Shown here one piece after another: positions 44,058 to 53,552 of a stretch of 64,000 nt of DNA; the first letter of the stretch is position 1, and each line of letters begins with the position of its first letter. The position numbers were made by a program, and so were the translations under genes. Origin of the DNA: Mucilaginibacter daejeonensis. Its GTDB lineage: Bacteria > Bacteroidota > Bacteroidia > Sphingobacteriales > Sphingobacteriaceae. The notes under the pieces are model-generated. The model had not been told where the DNA came from and searched no databases. It saw nothing but the letters and a program-made list of their open reading frames with translations. Where the stretch lies: the NCBI RefSeq assembly GCF_020783335.1, contig NZ_CP086068.1, positions 3,782,001-3,846,000 on the forward strand, written 5' to 3'.

Positions 44058-44486
44058 ATGTCAGAACAACGAACCATCACATTTGAAGAAGCTAAAGCAC
44101 TGTTTGACAACTACAAAGAGAACCCTGCCAATAAAGGGCAAACCCAACAGGTGTATTTTAAGTACGACGGGCTAATGGACTATCTGAACAGCATAGGCAA
44201 AAAGCTTGGTACCGATGACACGAGTAATTTGGGCATTAAGGTGTACTTTGGCCAGTATCCAGATGACCATCCCGACAAGGAAAAGCAGGGACGCCGTACC
44301 GTATTTTTTGTACCTTGCATAGCCATAGAAGAGAACGGAAAGATCATTGATCAGGATATCCTTACCGATGATGCTAAGAATAGGTTTGGCATCGACGTGG
44401 AGGCTTATAATCATGGTCAGGGCTGTCCTCCTTTTAACGGTACGGACCAGAGCGGTGAGCCGATCTGTACCGGATCGGGCTTTTGA
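44058..44486 (+). CDS. Hypothetical protein upstream of a two-component pair
   Basis: A 142-residue soluble protein starting MSEQRTITFEEAKALFDNY. It has an alpha/beta pattern (NLGIKVYFGQYPDDHPDKEKQGRRTVFFVPCIAI) and a Gly/Cys-rich end (GQGCPPFNGTDQSGEPICTGSGF). No signal peptide or membrane segment is seen. I do not recognise the family. It is 18 bp from the next membrane protein gene and may share its operon with the kinase and regulator. Confidence 0.75.
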   Translation: MSEQRTITFEEAKALFDNYKENPANKGQTQQVYFKYDGLMDYLNSIGKKLGTDDTSNLGIKVYFGQYPDDHPDKEKQGRRTVFFVPCIAIEENGKIIDQDILTDDAKNRFGIDVEAYNHGQGCPPFNGTDQSGEPICTGSGF

Positions 44487-44504
44487 TCACAATTATTACT
44501 ATTG

Positions 44505-45179
44505 ATGGACCTGCCTTTATTCAATTGGATCGAGATACTGACCTGTTTGGTCAGTATCTTATATGCCAAACAACTATTCCGAACCAAGCTCTGGGTACTC
44601 ACGCCCTACATGATCATGATCGTGATCGCCGAATTAAGAGGTAAATACCTGGCCGAACGTAAGCTTTATGTTGACAATGTGCATGTGTTCAATATATCCA
44701 CAATTATAGAGTTCATGGCCTTTTATTACATGCTTTATCATCATGTAAAAAGTGAGACCTGGAAGAAGATCATCGCATGGACGGTCCCGGTGTACCTTGT
44801 CATCACTGCCATAAATCAAACAGTTGTTCAAGGTTTTGATAACCTGCATACTTACACGTTGGCACTCGGCGGCATATTTGTGATCATATTCATCTTCGTA
44901 TATTTTTTTGAGGCCTTAAGCACTACCGAACCACGGATACTTACCCGTGAGCCTATGTTTTGGATATCTGTCGGTCTCTTCTTCTTCTACCTGGGCGATA
45001 CCACCTACAATCTGGTACAGCCGTACATGGTGCGCGAGCACATGCAAAAGGAAGGCATGCATCTTTTCCGGTTGATCAATAATAATCTTATTATATTTGA
45101 GTACGCCTGTTTTAGTATCGGTATCATCATATGCGGCAACAGCAACCCTTCAGTATCGAAGCAACGATCATTGCCATAA
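44505..45179 (+). CDS. Hypothetical seven-helix-type membrane protein
   Basis: A 224-residue protein with about six to seven membrane segments (WIEILTCLVSILYAKQLF, WVLTPYMIMIVIAELRG, STIIEFMAFYYMLYHHV, KIIAWTVPVYLVITAI, YTLALGGIFVIIFIFVYFF, MFWISVGLFFFYLGDTTY, LIIFEYACFSIGIIICG). Its 3' end overlaps the histidine kinase gene by 49 bp in another frame. The layout suggests a membrane sensor partner for that kinase, which itself has only one membrane helix and no sensor domain. This role is an inference. Confidence 0.8.
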   Translation: MDLPLFNWIEILTCLVSILYAKQLFRTKLWVLTPYMIMIVIAELRGKYLAERKLYVDNVHVFNISTIIEFMAFYYMLYHHVKSETWKKIIAWTVPVYLVITAINQTVVQGFDNLHTYTLALGGIFVIIFIFVYFFEALSTTEPRILTREPMFWISVGLFFFYLGDTTYNLVQPYMVREHMQKEGMHLFRLINNNLIIFEYACFSIGIIICGNSNPSVSKQRSLP

Positions 45180-45919
45180 CGATCGTTTTTTTGATACTGG
45201 GTGTATTTGTGGTTATCATATTATTAGCCTTCCGCAAAAAACGGAACACGCACATTATCACCTACCGGCAGGAAATGCTCAAAACACGCCTGGAGGTACA
45301 GGAGCAAACACTTAATAACGTAAGCCAGGAGATACACGACAACATCGGCCAGGTGCTATCGTTCGTGAAACTCAATCTGGGGCTTACCAACGTGCCGTCG
45401 GACCAGTTGCAGCACAAGATGGCCGAAAGCCGCGAATTGGTAGCCCAGGCCATCAACGACCTCCGTGACCTGTCAAAGAGTTTAAGTGCCGAGCGGATCG
45501 CTCAACTGGGGTTGGTGAACGCCATAGAAGCATCGGCCGATCGGGTGAACCGTAGCGAACTGATCAATGTGCAAGTAAAGGTGACCGGGTCGCCCTACTC
45601 TCTTGGCGAACAAAATGAATTGGTGCTATTCCGCATCTTTCAGGAAACGCTTAACAACGCCATGAAACATGCCCGTGCTCATCATTTTAAGGTAGGCCTG
45701 CTATACAAGGATGACAGGCTTGACATGACCCTTACCGATGACGGACAAGGCTTTTCGGTTGATGAAAAGCTTGCCTCAGGCGGCGGTTCAGGCCTCAAGA
45801 ATATTGAAAGCAGGGCGGCTCTCATAGGCGCCCATACTTCGATCAAAAGTACGCTGGGCGCTGGCTCAGTCATCAGCATAAGATTTCAACCTACTTCTCT
45901 TTCACCTAATGCCAACTGA
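45131..45919 (+). CDS. Sensor histidine kinase, NarL/LiaS type (HisKA_3)
   Basis: A 262-residue kinase. One membrane helix at about 10-33 (TIIAITIVFLILGVFVVIILLAF), then the HisKA_3 dimerisation helix with phosphoacceptor His in SQEIHDNIGQVLSFVKLNL (about 72), and a HATPase domain with FQETLNNAMKHARA (N box), LTDDGQGF (G1) and GSGLKNIESRAALIGA (G2). It has no extracellular sensor domain, so it likely reads the state of the membrane protein encoded just before it. It overlaps the response regulator gene by 11 bp. Confidence 0.94.
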   Translation: MRQQQPFSIEATIIAITIVFLILGVFVVIILLAFRKKRNTHIITYRQEMLKTRLEVQEQTLNNVSQEIHDNIGQVLSFVKLNLGLTNVPSDQLQHKMAESRELVAQAINDLRDLSKSLSAERIAQLGLVNAIEASADRVNRSELINVQVKVTGSPYSLGEQNELVLFRIFQETLNNAMKHARAHHFKVGLLYKDDRLDMTLTDDGQGFSVDEKLASGGGSGLKNIESRAALIGAHTSIKSTLGAGSVISIRFQPTSLSPNAN

Positions 45920-46550
45920 AAATATCAATATCGTTCTGGTAGATGACCACCGACTGTTCAGAAGCGGGATCGCTTCGCTGATCCAAAGTATGCAAGGCTA
46001 CACCGTGATGTACGAGGCCAGCAATGGTGTTGAGCTTGGCAACAAGCTAACGCCTAAAACAAGGCCCGACATCATACTGCTGGATATCAACATGCCACAG
46101 ATGAATGGGATGGATACTGCAAAATGGCTAAAGGATAACCACCCTGATGTGAAAGTGATCGTGCTGTCGATGTTCGAGGATGCCGACAAGGTATTGGCTA
46201 TGCTGAAATTGGGTGTAAAAGGATATTTGCTCAAGGATTCGGAACCGGCTGAATTTGCTCAGGCGCTTAACCGGGTGGCCAATAATGAAGTATATTATCC
46301 ACCCTTTGTGACCCGGCACCTGGTGCACAGTTTCAACAACGAACCCGATAAGATCAAGCTTAACCAGCGAGAGTTGGAATTTTTGCGGCTGGCCGGATCA
46401 GAGCTTACCTATAAAGAGATCGCTGATCAAATGTGTGTGAGCGCACGTACGGTGGATGGTTACCGTGACCAGCTATTTGATAAGCTACAGATCAAAAGCC
46501 GGGTGGGCTTGGTGCTTTACGCGATCAAGAATAAGCTGATCGAGGTATAA
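45909..46550 (+). CDS. NarL/LuxR-type response regulator
   Basis: A 213-residue regulator. Receiver domain 1-125 with D12-D13, phosphoacceptor D59 (IILLDINMP) and K108 (LLKDSEP). LuxR-type HTH at about 147-211 (LNQRELEFLRLAGSELTYKEIADQMCVSARTVDGYRDQLFDKL). It overlaps the kinase gene by 11 bp and is its cognate partner. Targets are not known from sequence. Confidence 0.97.
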   Translation: MPTENINIVLVDDHRLFRSGIASLIQSMQGYTVMYEASNGVELGNKLTPKTRPDIILLDINMPQMNGMDTAKWLKDNHPDVKVIVLSMFEDADKVLAMLKLGVKGYLLKDSEPAEFAQALNRVANNEVYYPPFVTRHLVHSFNNEPDKIKLNQRELEFLRLAGSELTYKEIADQMCVSARTVDGYRDQLFDKLQIKSRVGLVLYAIKNKLIEV

Positions 46551-46575
46551 GGTTTTGCTAAGTGGTGTATACGGC

Positions 46576-47151
46576 TCAGCCGTTATCTGTTGTGGGACGC
46601 CCCTCTCTTTTGAAAAGTATCCCTAAAAGCGCGGATACTGCGAATACCAGGATAGCCGATACCGCCAGTGACCGGAAAAAGCTGCCGATCGTCACGTGGC
46701 TACCTTCCTCAAAGGTACGCTGCATATTAGCCTCTTCCTCTGCCATTTTTTTTGCCGGTGTACCACTTGATGCCATGGCTTGTTTACGTGCCTCTATAAA
46801 GCTGGTATGCGCTTTTTGAGCAAGCTCCGGAGCTACATACCCTGAAAATACAGTAAGCCCATTGTTCCATACAAATGAGGATACGAAGAGCATGATGAAG
46901 ATGCCCGTAATGGCTTGTTTAAGGTTCCAGAAACGCCCGATGTTGTTGCGCAATCTGCTGATGAAAAGCAAAGCGGCACCAAAGAATACGATGTAATAGA
47001 CCGGATACAACACGATGAAGGTAATAATGGGCTTACCCGGTGCATAAGCCAGGTAGCACATCTTCAAAATATCGATGATCAGCATCAAAGCCCCGAACAA
47101 CAGGCCCAATACCAGTCCGTTCTTTCTTACCGCGCCGTCCAGATCCCTCAT
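46576..47151 (-). CDS. DUF4199 family membrane protein
   Basis: A 191-residue protein. Four membrane segments (GLVLGLLFGALMLIIDIL, ITFIVLYPVYYIVFFGAALLFI, AITGIFIMLFVSSFVWNNG, SLAVSAILVFAVSALLGILF) surround a cytoplasmic or periplasmic loop (about 105-150) with Lys/Ala/Glu helices, matching DUF4199. Function unknown. It is 6 bp downstream of the acidic protein gene and in line with the dihydroorotase-like gene. Confidence 0.85.
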   Translation of the reverse strand: MRDLDGAVRKNGLVLGLLFGALMLIIDILKMCYLAYAPGKPIITFIVLYPVYYIVFFGAALLFISRLRNNIGRFWNLKQAITGIFIMLFVSSFVWNNGLTVFSGYVAPELAQKAHTSFIEARKQAMASSGTPAKKMAEEEANMQRTFEEGSHVTIGSFFRSLAVSAILVFAVSALLGILFKREGRPTTDNG

Positions 47152-47157
47152 CTATGT

Positions 47158-47838
47158 TTAAGCTTCGTCTTGGTTAAAGGTAACCAGTATAGCATATACG
47201 GTCATGTCAAAACCTTTGTCTACTGCATTTTGCGCTACCTCCTCCTCATCGCTGGTTCCAGGACGAGTGTTTTGGAAGAAGGTCATTATGGCATAGAACA
47301 GATCTTTAAGCTCTGCATCCTCAGAGATCTTGACCGCCACCTTTTTAACTTCTTCAGGAGTGCTCTCGATCAATATCTGATTGGCGATCACTGGCTCGTA
47401 GATCTGGTGCTCATCTTGGAACTCATCATCATCTACCAGCAGGAACTCGGTCAGGTAATCTTCCAATGATGGCTCTATAGCCTCATCACGGCACTCGTTC
47501 AAGTACAATAACAGGTTAAGCAGTTCGGTTCCGCGATCAAGCGTCTCGTCCTCGATCTGAGCCCATTCAGGTGAGTCAAGGTAATCCTCTTCCAAGCGGT
47601 TCACATCAGCGCTAAAGAAGTTGACCATCAACAGATCGAAGAAAACTTCGCGAAGCTCTTCTAGTTCGGCATGGTCATCAAAAAAAGCGTCAAGGGAACG
47701 GGCCTTGGTCAAAAAGTCGTCGTCGGCCTCAAATACAGTGATCAGCTGCTCGCTGAACTGCGCTTCGTTGATGGGAGTATGTTGGTTAAAAGCCTGTAAA
47801 GAAGCAGTTATCGCTTTTTTGATGGTAGGATCGATCAT
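47158..47838 (-). CDS. Acidic hypothetical protein
   Basis: A 226-residue, strongly acidic helical protein (DDHAELEELREVFFDLLMVNFF, EEDYLDSPEWAQIEDETLDRGTELLNLLLYLNECRDEAIEPSLEDYL). No signal peptide, membrane segment or known motif. It sits between the dihydroorotase-like gene (18 bp) and the DUF4199 gene (6 bp) on the same strand, so it is probably cotranscribed. I do not recognise the family. Confidence 0.8.
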   Translation of the reverse strand: MIDPTIKKAITASLQAFNQHTPINEAQFSEQLITVFEADDDFLTKARSLDAFFDDHAELEELREVFFDLLMVNFFSADVNRLEEDYLDSPEWAQIEDETLDRGTELLNLLLYLNECRDEAIEPSLEDYLTEFLLVDDDEFQDEHQIYEPVIANQILIESTPEEVKKVAVKISEDAELKDLFYAIMTFFQNTRPGTSDEEEVAQNAVDKGFDMTVYAILVTFNQDEA

Positions 47839-47856
47839 ATGGTCGGATGTTTTAGA

Positions 47857-49116
47857 TCAGTTGGTGAATACCTGTGCGTTGTTACAGGTTAACAATACTT
47901 TGCCTTTTAAGTTCTGGCCCATGAAAGGCGAGTTGGAGGATCTTGAACGGTTGGTATCCTTGTCCAGCGTCCAGCTGCCGTTCACATCGAACAGGGTCAG
48001 GTCAGCAGTTGCGCCTTCTTCTAACACTGGCTCAGCTATTTTCAGGATCTTACGTGGACCCACTGCCAGCTTCTCTACGATCAGCTCAACACCCAGTCCT
48101 GCCTGTATGGCAAGTGGTAACGCGGTCTGTAAACCGATGATGCCAAATGCGGCGATCTCGAACTCTACTTCTTTACATTCCTTTTCGTGAGGAGTGTGTT
48201 GCGATACGATGGCATCGATGGTACCGTCGTTCAAACCTTGTAACAACGCCTCAATATCAGAACTCGTACGCAGCGGTGGTTTTACTTTATACTGGCTGTC
48301 AAAACCCAGCAAAGCTTCGTCGGTAAGCACTAAATGATGTGCGGCTACGTCGCAGCTCACTTTTAGTCCTTTGGCTTTGGCATCGCGTATCAATTGTACC
48401 GACCGTGCAGTAGAAATGGTGCTGAAGTGAATGGCCGAATCGGTGTACTCTGCCAAGTAAAGATCGCGGGCTATCTGCAGTTCTTCGGCGAGGGACGGAA
48501 TCCCCTTCATGCCTAACAGGGTACTGGTCACGCCTTCATTCACCTTGGCTTTACCGGCAATGGCCACATCCTCAGGATATGAAAAGATCAAAGCGCCGAA
48601 GCCGTGAGCATACAGCAGGGCACGTTCCATGAGCCCGGCATCTTTCACCGGCTTGTTACCATCGGTGAAGGCTTTGGCTCCGCTTAGGTACATGTCATAC
48701 ATCTCGGCCATGTCCTTGCCGGCACGATCTACTGATAAGGCACCCAGCGGGTAAACGTTCACCAGGTCACCTTTACTTTTATTCACCAGATATTCTACCT
48801 GGGTCTTTGAATGTACCGGAGGTTCGATATCGGGCATTAGGGCTACGCCGGTGAAACCGCCGGCAGCAGCTGCCTTTAACCCGGTATGAAGATCTTCTTT
48901 GGTCTCCTGACCTGGCTCGCCTATGTTGCAGTTCAGATCAACAAAGCCCGGCGAAAGATAGTGACCATTCGCTTCCACGACCTGTGTTTCGGCATCGGCG
49001 TCTAAGCTTTCAGCAATGGCCTTTACTATCCCATCAACGATCCATACATCAGCCTTTTTTTGATAGAAACTTGAACCCGGATATAAGATGGTGGCAGACC
49101 TGATAAGCAAATTCAT
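47857..49116 (-). CDS. Dihydroorotase-like protein lacking metal ligands (probable pseudoenzyme)
   Basis: A 419-residue amidohydrolase of the dihydroorotase class I type, starting MNLLIRSATILYPG. The fold motifs are present (SPGFVDLNCNIGEPGQETKEDL, AAAGGFTGVALMPD, FGIIGLQTALPLAI), but the active site is altered. The HxH after strand 1 is N62-C-N64, the His of the HAED motif is replaced (FSYPED), and the catalytic Asp of ATDHAPH is Q306 (SQHTPH). H230 and H260 remain. Without the binuclear metal site it should not hydrolyse dihydroorotate. Inactive DHOase paralogs can have a structural role with aspartate transcarbamoylase; that is only a parallel. It lies 38 bp downstream of a BatA-type gene. 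Confidence 0.9.
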   Translation of the reverse strand: MNLLIRSATILYPGSSFYQKKADVWIVDGIVKAIAESLDADAETQVVEANGHYLSPGFVDLNCNIGEPGQETKEDLHTGLKAAAAGGFTGVALMPDIEPPVHSKTQVEYLVNKSKGDLVNVYPLGALSVDRAGKDMAEMYDMYLSGAKAFTDGNKPVKDAGLMERALLYAHGFGALIFSYPEDVAIAGKAKVNEGVTSTLLGMKGIPSLAEELQIARDLYLAEYTDSAIHFSTISTARSVQLIRDAKAKGLKVSCDVAAHHLVLTDEALLGFDSQYKVKPPLRTSSDIEALLQGLNDGTIDAIVSQHTPHEKECKEVEFEIAAFGIIGLQTALPLAIQAGLGVELIVEKLAVGPRKILKIAEPVLEEGATADLTLFDVNGSWTLDKDTNRSRSSNSPFMGQNLKGKVLLTCNNAQVFTN

Positions 49117-49154
49117 GTAAAGGAGCTTTGTGTTTACGCGTTCTGTAAAAACGA

Positions 49155-51209
49155 TCACCATGATGCCGCAGCCTGTTGCTTATCGGTTTTAAAGAACCGT
49201 AGCAGCAATATTTCGGCAGCTATAAAGATCAGGGCCAAAATTATACAAAGTTTCCATAATTGCAGTCCAAAATTTGTATCGGCTATCACATCCTGCAATG
49301 GCGCCTTGCCCGCCTGTATCACCGATCCGTTACCCGGCAGCAGTTGTTTCAGGTCGGCTTTGTTCATGTACGTCAGGTCTGACTCGGCCCTGCTACTGTT
49401 AAATGCCAACATGGCCACCAAACTATCCTGCTTTTTAAGTTGATAGTTACCTGGCTGCTGTACCTGATCAGCTATGTATAACAGCATATTTCCATCCTGC
49501 TGGCGAACCTCCGGGATGAGCGCCACATCTCCTTTGATCAGCTTCAGTAACTGCTTTTCATTCACTTGCACTGGCGGCACCTCTATGGAAACATTACTGC
49601 CAATAGTATAAGCCAAGGGCTGATCATGACCGCTCAGCAAGGCCATGCGATAAAGGATAGGTAACAATAACGCATGGCGGGGCAAATTGCTCATTCGCTC
49701 GTTAAGGGCCACGGCCGATACATATATGCTGCCGGCACCGCTTGGGTATCGGCCCCAAAAAGTGAGTCTACCTGGCAATTCCATCAAATTATTAGCCCGA
49801 ACCGTTGAGCCACCACTTAACCTGAAATATTGGTGCACTAACGGAAGATCAGGGTTATGTGGTACATCTTCGAAAACGGTACGGAAGACCGGGTCATTCA
49901 CATTGAGGGCACTCACACGGACATCTTCAGTGATCAACTTTTCTGGATAGGCCGCGCCTGCGGGTCGCAACAGTGCCTGGTAACTGGCCAGATCAGCGTC
50001 AGCAGGCGGGAACACCGATAACGTGCCGCCTTTAGCAACATATGCGCGTAATTGCTGAGCCAAACCGGCAGACACACTTTTAACGTTACTAAGCACCACT
50101 AACAGATAGCCGCCCAACCCTGCATAATTTACGTTACCATCGGTAGCGTTGACCGGCTTGAAAAAGGGGTCAGCCTCGTAAGCTGCCTGTAAGTATCTAT
50201 CTACTTCTCCCCGATTGATCAGCAATACGGGCGATATTTCTTTCACATGGAACGTGAAGTAGAACTGGTCATCATAGGTCACCGGGGCATCCTGCAGTTG
50301 CACTTCGCCTTGCTGCCAACCCGCTTGAAGTCCTGAAAAGGTCAAGGTATCTGTCAAGGTAACGCCAGCCTTTACGTTGAAGCTCCCCAACGCTTTTTGT
50401 TGCCCGTTGATCACTAATTTTAGAGGGATGCGCTGCGCATCTTCTGATGAATAGTTATGCAGCTTTACTGCCAGCTTTTCGGTCTCTCCTGGGCGATGCA
50501 CCGCGCTGATCAGCCATACGGAATCGACCGCAACATTAGGCACCGAATTGGGTATAACCTGAACCAGATCCAACCGTACACCAGGCGTTACCTTTAACGG
50601 CTTCGTTCCTGTGGCATTTTTTTGCAGGTCAGATATTATGTAGGTTGAGACCAGCCCGCTGTCACGTTGTTGCAAGGCGCCTTGTTGTCGGGTGATGATC
50701 TGTTGAAGCGTATGACTCTGAGTGCTTACCTTAACTGCATCTACCGCGTCATTGAACTCATTGCGATCAAGTAAGCGCTGATGCCCACCCTCCAGGTCCT
50801 GCGTTAAGAGCTGAAAACGATCGTTGATGGAATACGCCGACGCGATCTCTTTGGCCCTGCGCTTGGCCTCGTCAAGCAGGCTTCCCTCAGCATTGAGGGT
50901 TCGCATGGAATAAGAGTTATCGACAAAGATACTGACCACGCGCTGCTGACCGGCGCTTATGGTATTTTGATCAGGGATGTAAGGCCGGGCAAAAGCCAGT
51001 ACCAGGAAAGCGAGCGCTCCTAACCGGCAGACAAGCACGATACGTTCGCGCAGGTTACGCCTCGACGACCGTTGCTCCTGAACCTCTTTTAGAAATTGTA
51101 CGTTGCTGAAAAGAACCTTTTGATAACGCCTGAAATTGAAGAGATGAACAATGACCGGTATGGCCAACGCCGCAAGTGCGAACAAAAAAGCAGGGTATAC
51201 AAAATGCAT
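49155..51209 (-). CDS. BatA/VWA-type aerotolerance-like membrane protein
   Basis: A 684-residue protein. The N-terminal double membrane unit (FVYPAFLFALAALAIPVIVHLFNFRR, then IVLVCRLGALAFLVLAFARPYIP) is the BatA signature (TIGR02226). A von Willebrand A-like domain follows with DNSYSM (about 92-97), and long beta-rich domains with a glutamine-amidotransferase-like segment (GGYLLVVLSNVKSVSAGLAQQLRAYV). A last helix is at about 655-672 (LWKLCIILALIFIAAEILLL). Bat-family proteins sit in the inner membrane; their mechanism is not known. It is 51 bp from the TPR kinase gene. Confidence 0.9.
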   Translation of the reverse strand: MHFVYPAFLFALAALAIPVIVHLFNFRRYQKVLFSNVQFLKEVQEQRSSRRNLRERIVLVCRLGALAFLVLAFARPYIPDQNTISAGQQRVVSIFVDNSYSMRTLNAEGSLLDEAKRRAKEIASAYSINDRFQLLTQDLEGGHQRLLDRNEFNDAVDAVKVSTQSHTLQQIITRQQGALQQRDSGLVSTYIISDLQKNATGTKPLKVTPGVRLDLVQVIPNSVPNVAVDSVWLISAVHRPGETEKLAVKLHNYSSEDAQRIPLKLVINGQQKALGSFNVKAGVTLTDTLTFSGLQAGWQQGEVQLQDAPVTYDDQFYFTFHVKEISPVLLINRGEVDRYLQAAYEADPFFKPVNATDGNVNYAGLGGYLLVVLSNVKSVSAGLAQQLRAYVAKGGTLSVFPPADADLASYQALLRPAGAAYPEKLITEDVRVSALNVNDPVFRTVFEDVPHNPDLPLVHQYFRLSGGSTVRANNLMELPGRLTFWGRYPSGAGSIYVSAVALNERMSNLPRHALLLPILYRMALLSGHDQPLAYTIGSNVSIEVPPVQVNEKQLLKLIKGDVALIPEVRQQDGNMLLYIADQVQQPGNYQLKKQDSLVAMLAFNSSRAESDLTYMNKADLKQLLPGNGSVIQAGKAPLQDVIADTNFGLQLWKLCIILALIFIAAEILLLRFFKTDKQQAAASW

Positions 51210-51260
51210 GCTACAGCGTTATCACAGCATGGTGCTGTAAACAAATATAGCCTTATGCAT

Positions 51261-53258
51261 TTAACTTGCCAACTGTTGCGGGCCAACGCTCACCGATGCC
51301 GGAAGGCTAATAGTGAACGAACTTCCCTGTCCCGGAGTGCTCTCGATCAATAATTTGCCGTTCTGTTTTTTTACCAGGTCGCGTATCAGCATCAGGCCAA
51401 AACCACTTCCCTCTTCATTCTGGGTACCTTTACTGGTATAATAGTTCTCTTGGCTAATGCGGTCAATAATGTCCTTGGCCATCCCTATACCGGTATCGGT
51501 CACGGTGACATTGGTAGTAGTATCATCAGTATGACCATCGATAGTGATAGTGCCGCCTATCGGGGTAAATTTGATGGCATTGTTCAAAAGATTTCTAAAG
51601 ATGATCCGCAGCGTCTCCTTCTCAGCCATCCAATTTAGATCAGGCGATAGCTTATTGACCACGTTGATCTTTTTTTCATTGACCGGCATCTTTTGCTCCT
51701 CAATGATACCACCTAACACATATTGCATGTTAACGGGAGCCAACTCTAACTGGGTACCGCTCACCTGTGCCCTGATCCAGTATAACAAATTATCAGTAAG
51801 GGCCATTACCCGGTTATACTGCGCCTCCAATTGAGTGAATAGGTCCTGAGCCTCCTCCTGCGATACCAGGTCCATATTGACCAAGTGGATAATGCTTTGC
51901 GTATTAGCCAACGGTTTACGAAGATCATGTGTGATGATAGACAATAACCTGCTTTTTAACATACTGTCGCTCTCAAGCGCCTCGTTCTGTTTAAGCACCT
52001 CTCCGTTCAGCTTGTCAAGTAGTGCCAATTGCTGCTCGATCTGCTTGTTTTTCACGTTAAGCTCGTCGGTATAGCGCCTGGCCTTTTTGTAGTTATAGGT
52101 CAATAGGAATACGATGATCACAAAAACCACCAGAAAGCCGGTGTAAAGAGTGATGAGCGTTTTTTGCTGCGATGACTTCCTCGACACTTCCAGAATCTTT
52201 TGCTGTACACGTAACTGCTGCTCTTCCTGCAGCCGCAAAGCATCGATAAAGTTGTTCGACTCGCGGCGCTCCATTTCGGCCATGTTATTATCAACGTACA
52301 GTAACACATCCTGCCATTGTATAATGGCATCCTTGTTCAACAGGGCGCGGCTCACGTTGATCTGCAATTGTACAGCTGTTCGTACTAAAGCAAGTCCTTC
52401 CACTTCGCTGGCCCGGTCATAGGCCAGTTGTGCGTACCGCGACGCTTCTTTGTACTGCTTAATGGTGTAGTACACGCGGCTCAACTCAACATACGATAAT
52501 GCCTTGCCGTAAGTATCATTAGTGATGGTGTCAATATGCAGCGCGCGGTTCAAATAACCGATCGCTTCCTGAGGCTTTCCGATCTTTTGCAGTAATAAGG
52601 CTCTGTTGTAGTAGCTTTTCTTTTCCCCAAAGGTGTATTTAACCTTTCGGCTTAACTGGTAGGCCCTTTCATAGAACTTTATGGCTTCATTGTATCTCTT
52701 TTGCTCTGATTTAAGCAGACCGAACCTTAGCAATATGTTCACCATATCCACCGGCTTGTTTAGCTTGGTGAATATGGCCAGTGTACGGCCCAATAGCAGT
52801 TCGGCCTCGGCATAATCGCCACTTTTACGTTTGATTGTACTTACATGCTGTTGGGCACGTGCTATATTGTAAATGTCATCGTTCTTTTGGCTAAGTTGCA
52901 TCGACCGGTAATACAATTCGAGTGCTCGCTTAGAGTACCCGCGCTGATTCAGTACTTCGGCTTGATTAAGGAGTGTGACCGCTAAGCCTTTTTCATATTT
53001 GTACTCAATGGCCAAGGCCTCGGCTTGTAACAGCAGGGTATATGCCCTGCCTACATCCTTGCGGATCAGGGCACTGGCCTGGTTGTTCAGGGTGTCTACC
53101 TCAGCTTTTATCTTCTTACTTCCGGATCCTGGCGGGGATGCCAAAGCTCCGCTCAAGATGAACATTCCGGCTATGACCATTAGGCTGGTCAATAGCCATC
53201 GCTTTACCTGAGTGCTGATCGCAGGCGTTGTTATAACTGATCTTTTTAACAAAAACAT
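51261..53258 (-). CDS. TPR-repeat sensor histidine kinase
   Basis: A 665-residue protein starting MFLLKRSVITT. Signal or anchor helix at about 22-42 (LLTSLMVIAGMFILSGALA), then six or more TPR repeats (GRAYTLLLQAEALAIEYKYEKG, ALELYYRSMQLSQKND, AIKFYERAYQLSRKV, AIGYLNRALHID), a membrane helix (LITLYTGFLVVFVIIVFLLTY), a coiled coil, and a kinase core. The phosphoacceptor is in LLSIITHDLRKPLANTQ; N box FRNLLNNAIKFTPIGG, G1 DTGIGM, G2 GSGFGLMLIRDLV. This is the common Bacteroidota layout in which periplasmic TPRs sense or bind partners. No response regulator is adjacent. Confidence 0.95.
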   Translation of the reverse strand: MFLLKRSVITTPAISTQVKRWLLTSLMVIAGMFILSGALASPPGSGSKKIKAEVDTLNNQASALIRKDVGRAYTLLLQAEALAIEYKYEKGLAVTLLNQAEVLNQRGYSKRALELYYRSMQLSQKNDDIYNIARAQQHVSTIKRKSGDYAEAELLLGRTLAIFTKLNKPVDMVNILLRFGLLKSEQKRYNEAIKFYERAYQLSRKVKYTFGEKKSYYNRALLLQKIGKPQEAIGYLNRALHIDTITNDTYGKALSYVELSRVYYTIKQYKEASRYAQLAYDRASEVEGLALVRTAVQLQINVSRALLNKDAIIQWQDVLLYVDNNMAEMERRESNNFIDALRLQEEQQLRVQQKILEVSRKSSQQKTLITLYTGFLVVFVIIVFLLTYNYKKARRYTDELNVKNKQIEQQLALLDKLNGEVLKQNEALESDSMLKSRLLSIITHDLRKPLANTQSIIHLVNMDLVSQEEAQDLFTQLEAQYNRVMALTDNLLYWIRAQVSGTQLELAPVNMQYVLGGIIEEQKMPVNEKKINVVNKLSPDLNWMAEKETLRIIFRNLLNNAIKFTPIGGTITIDGHTDDTTTNVTVTDTGIGMAKDIIDRISQENYYTSKGTQNEEGSGFGLMLIRDLVKKQNGKLLIESTPGQGSSFTISLPASVSVGPQQLAS

Positions 53259-53552
53259 AGATCGTCTATACGTTATTACAAGCACTGCTTGTGTTGATAG
53301 GTCGAATGAAGGCATATATACTCATTTGACCAATTAAATGTTACACCATTTGCTTGTTTAATACTATTATAGATGCAAACCAGTTCATTCATCACTATAA
53401 GATCGGTAGGTTTACAATAAAAAAGTTGAACAAAATGTTTGATAATCACCCCCCTCTGTTGTGAAAGGCGAAACTTTTTTAGTTGACCACCCCATGACCG
53501 AACCATTGCAACAATAATTTATTTAGGATGTTCTGCTTTATATCTACAAAGT

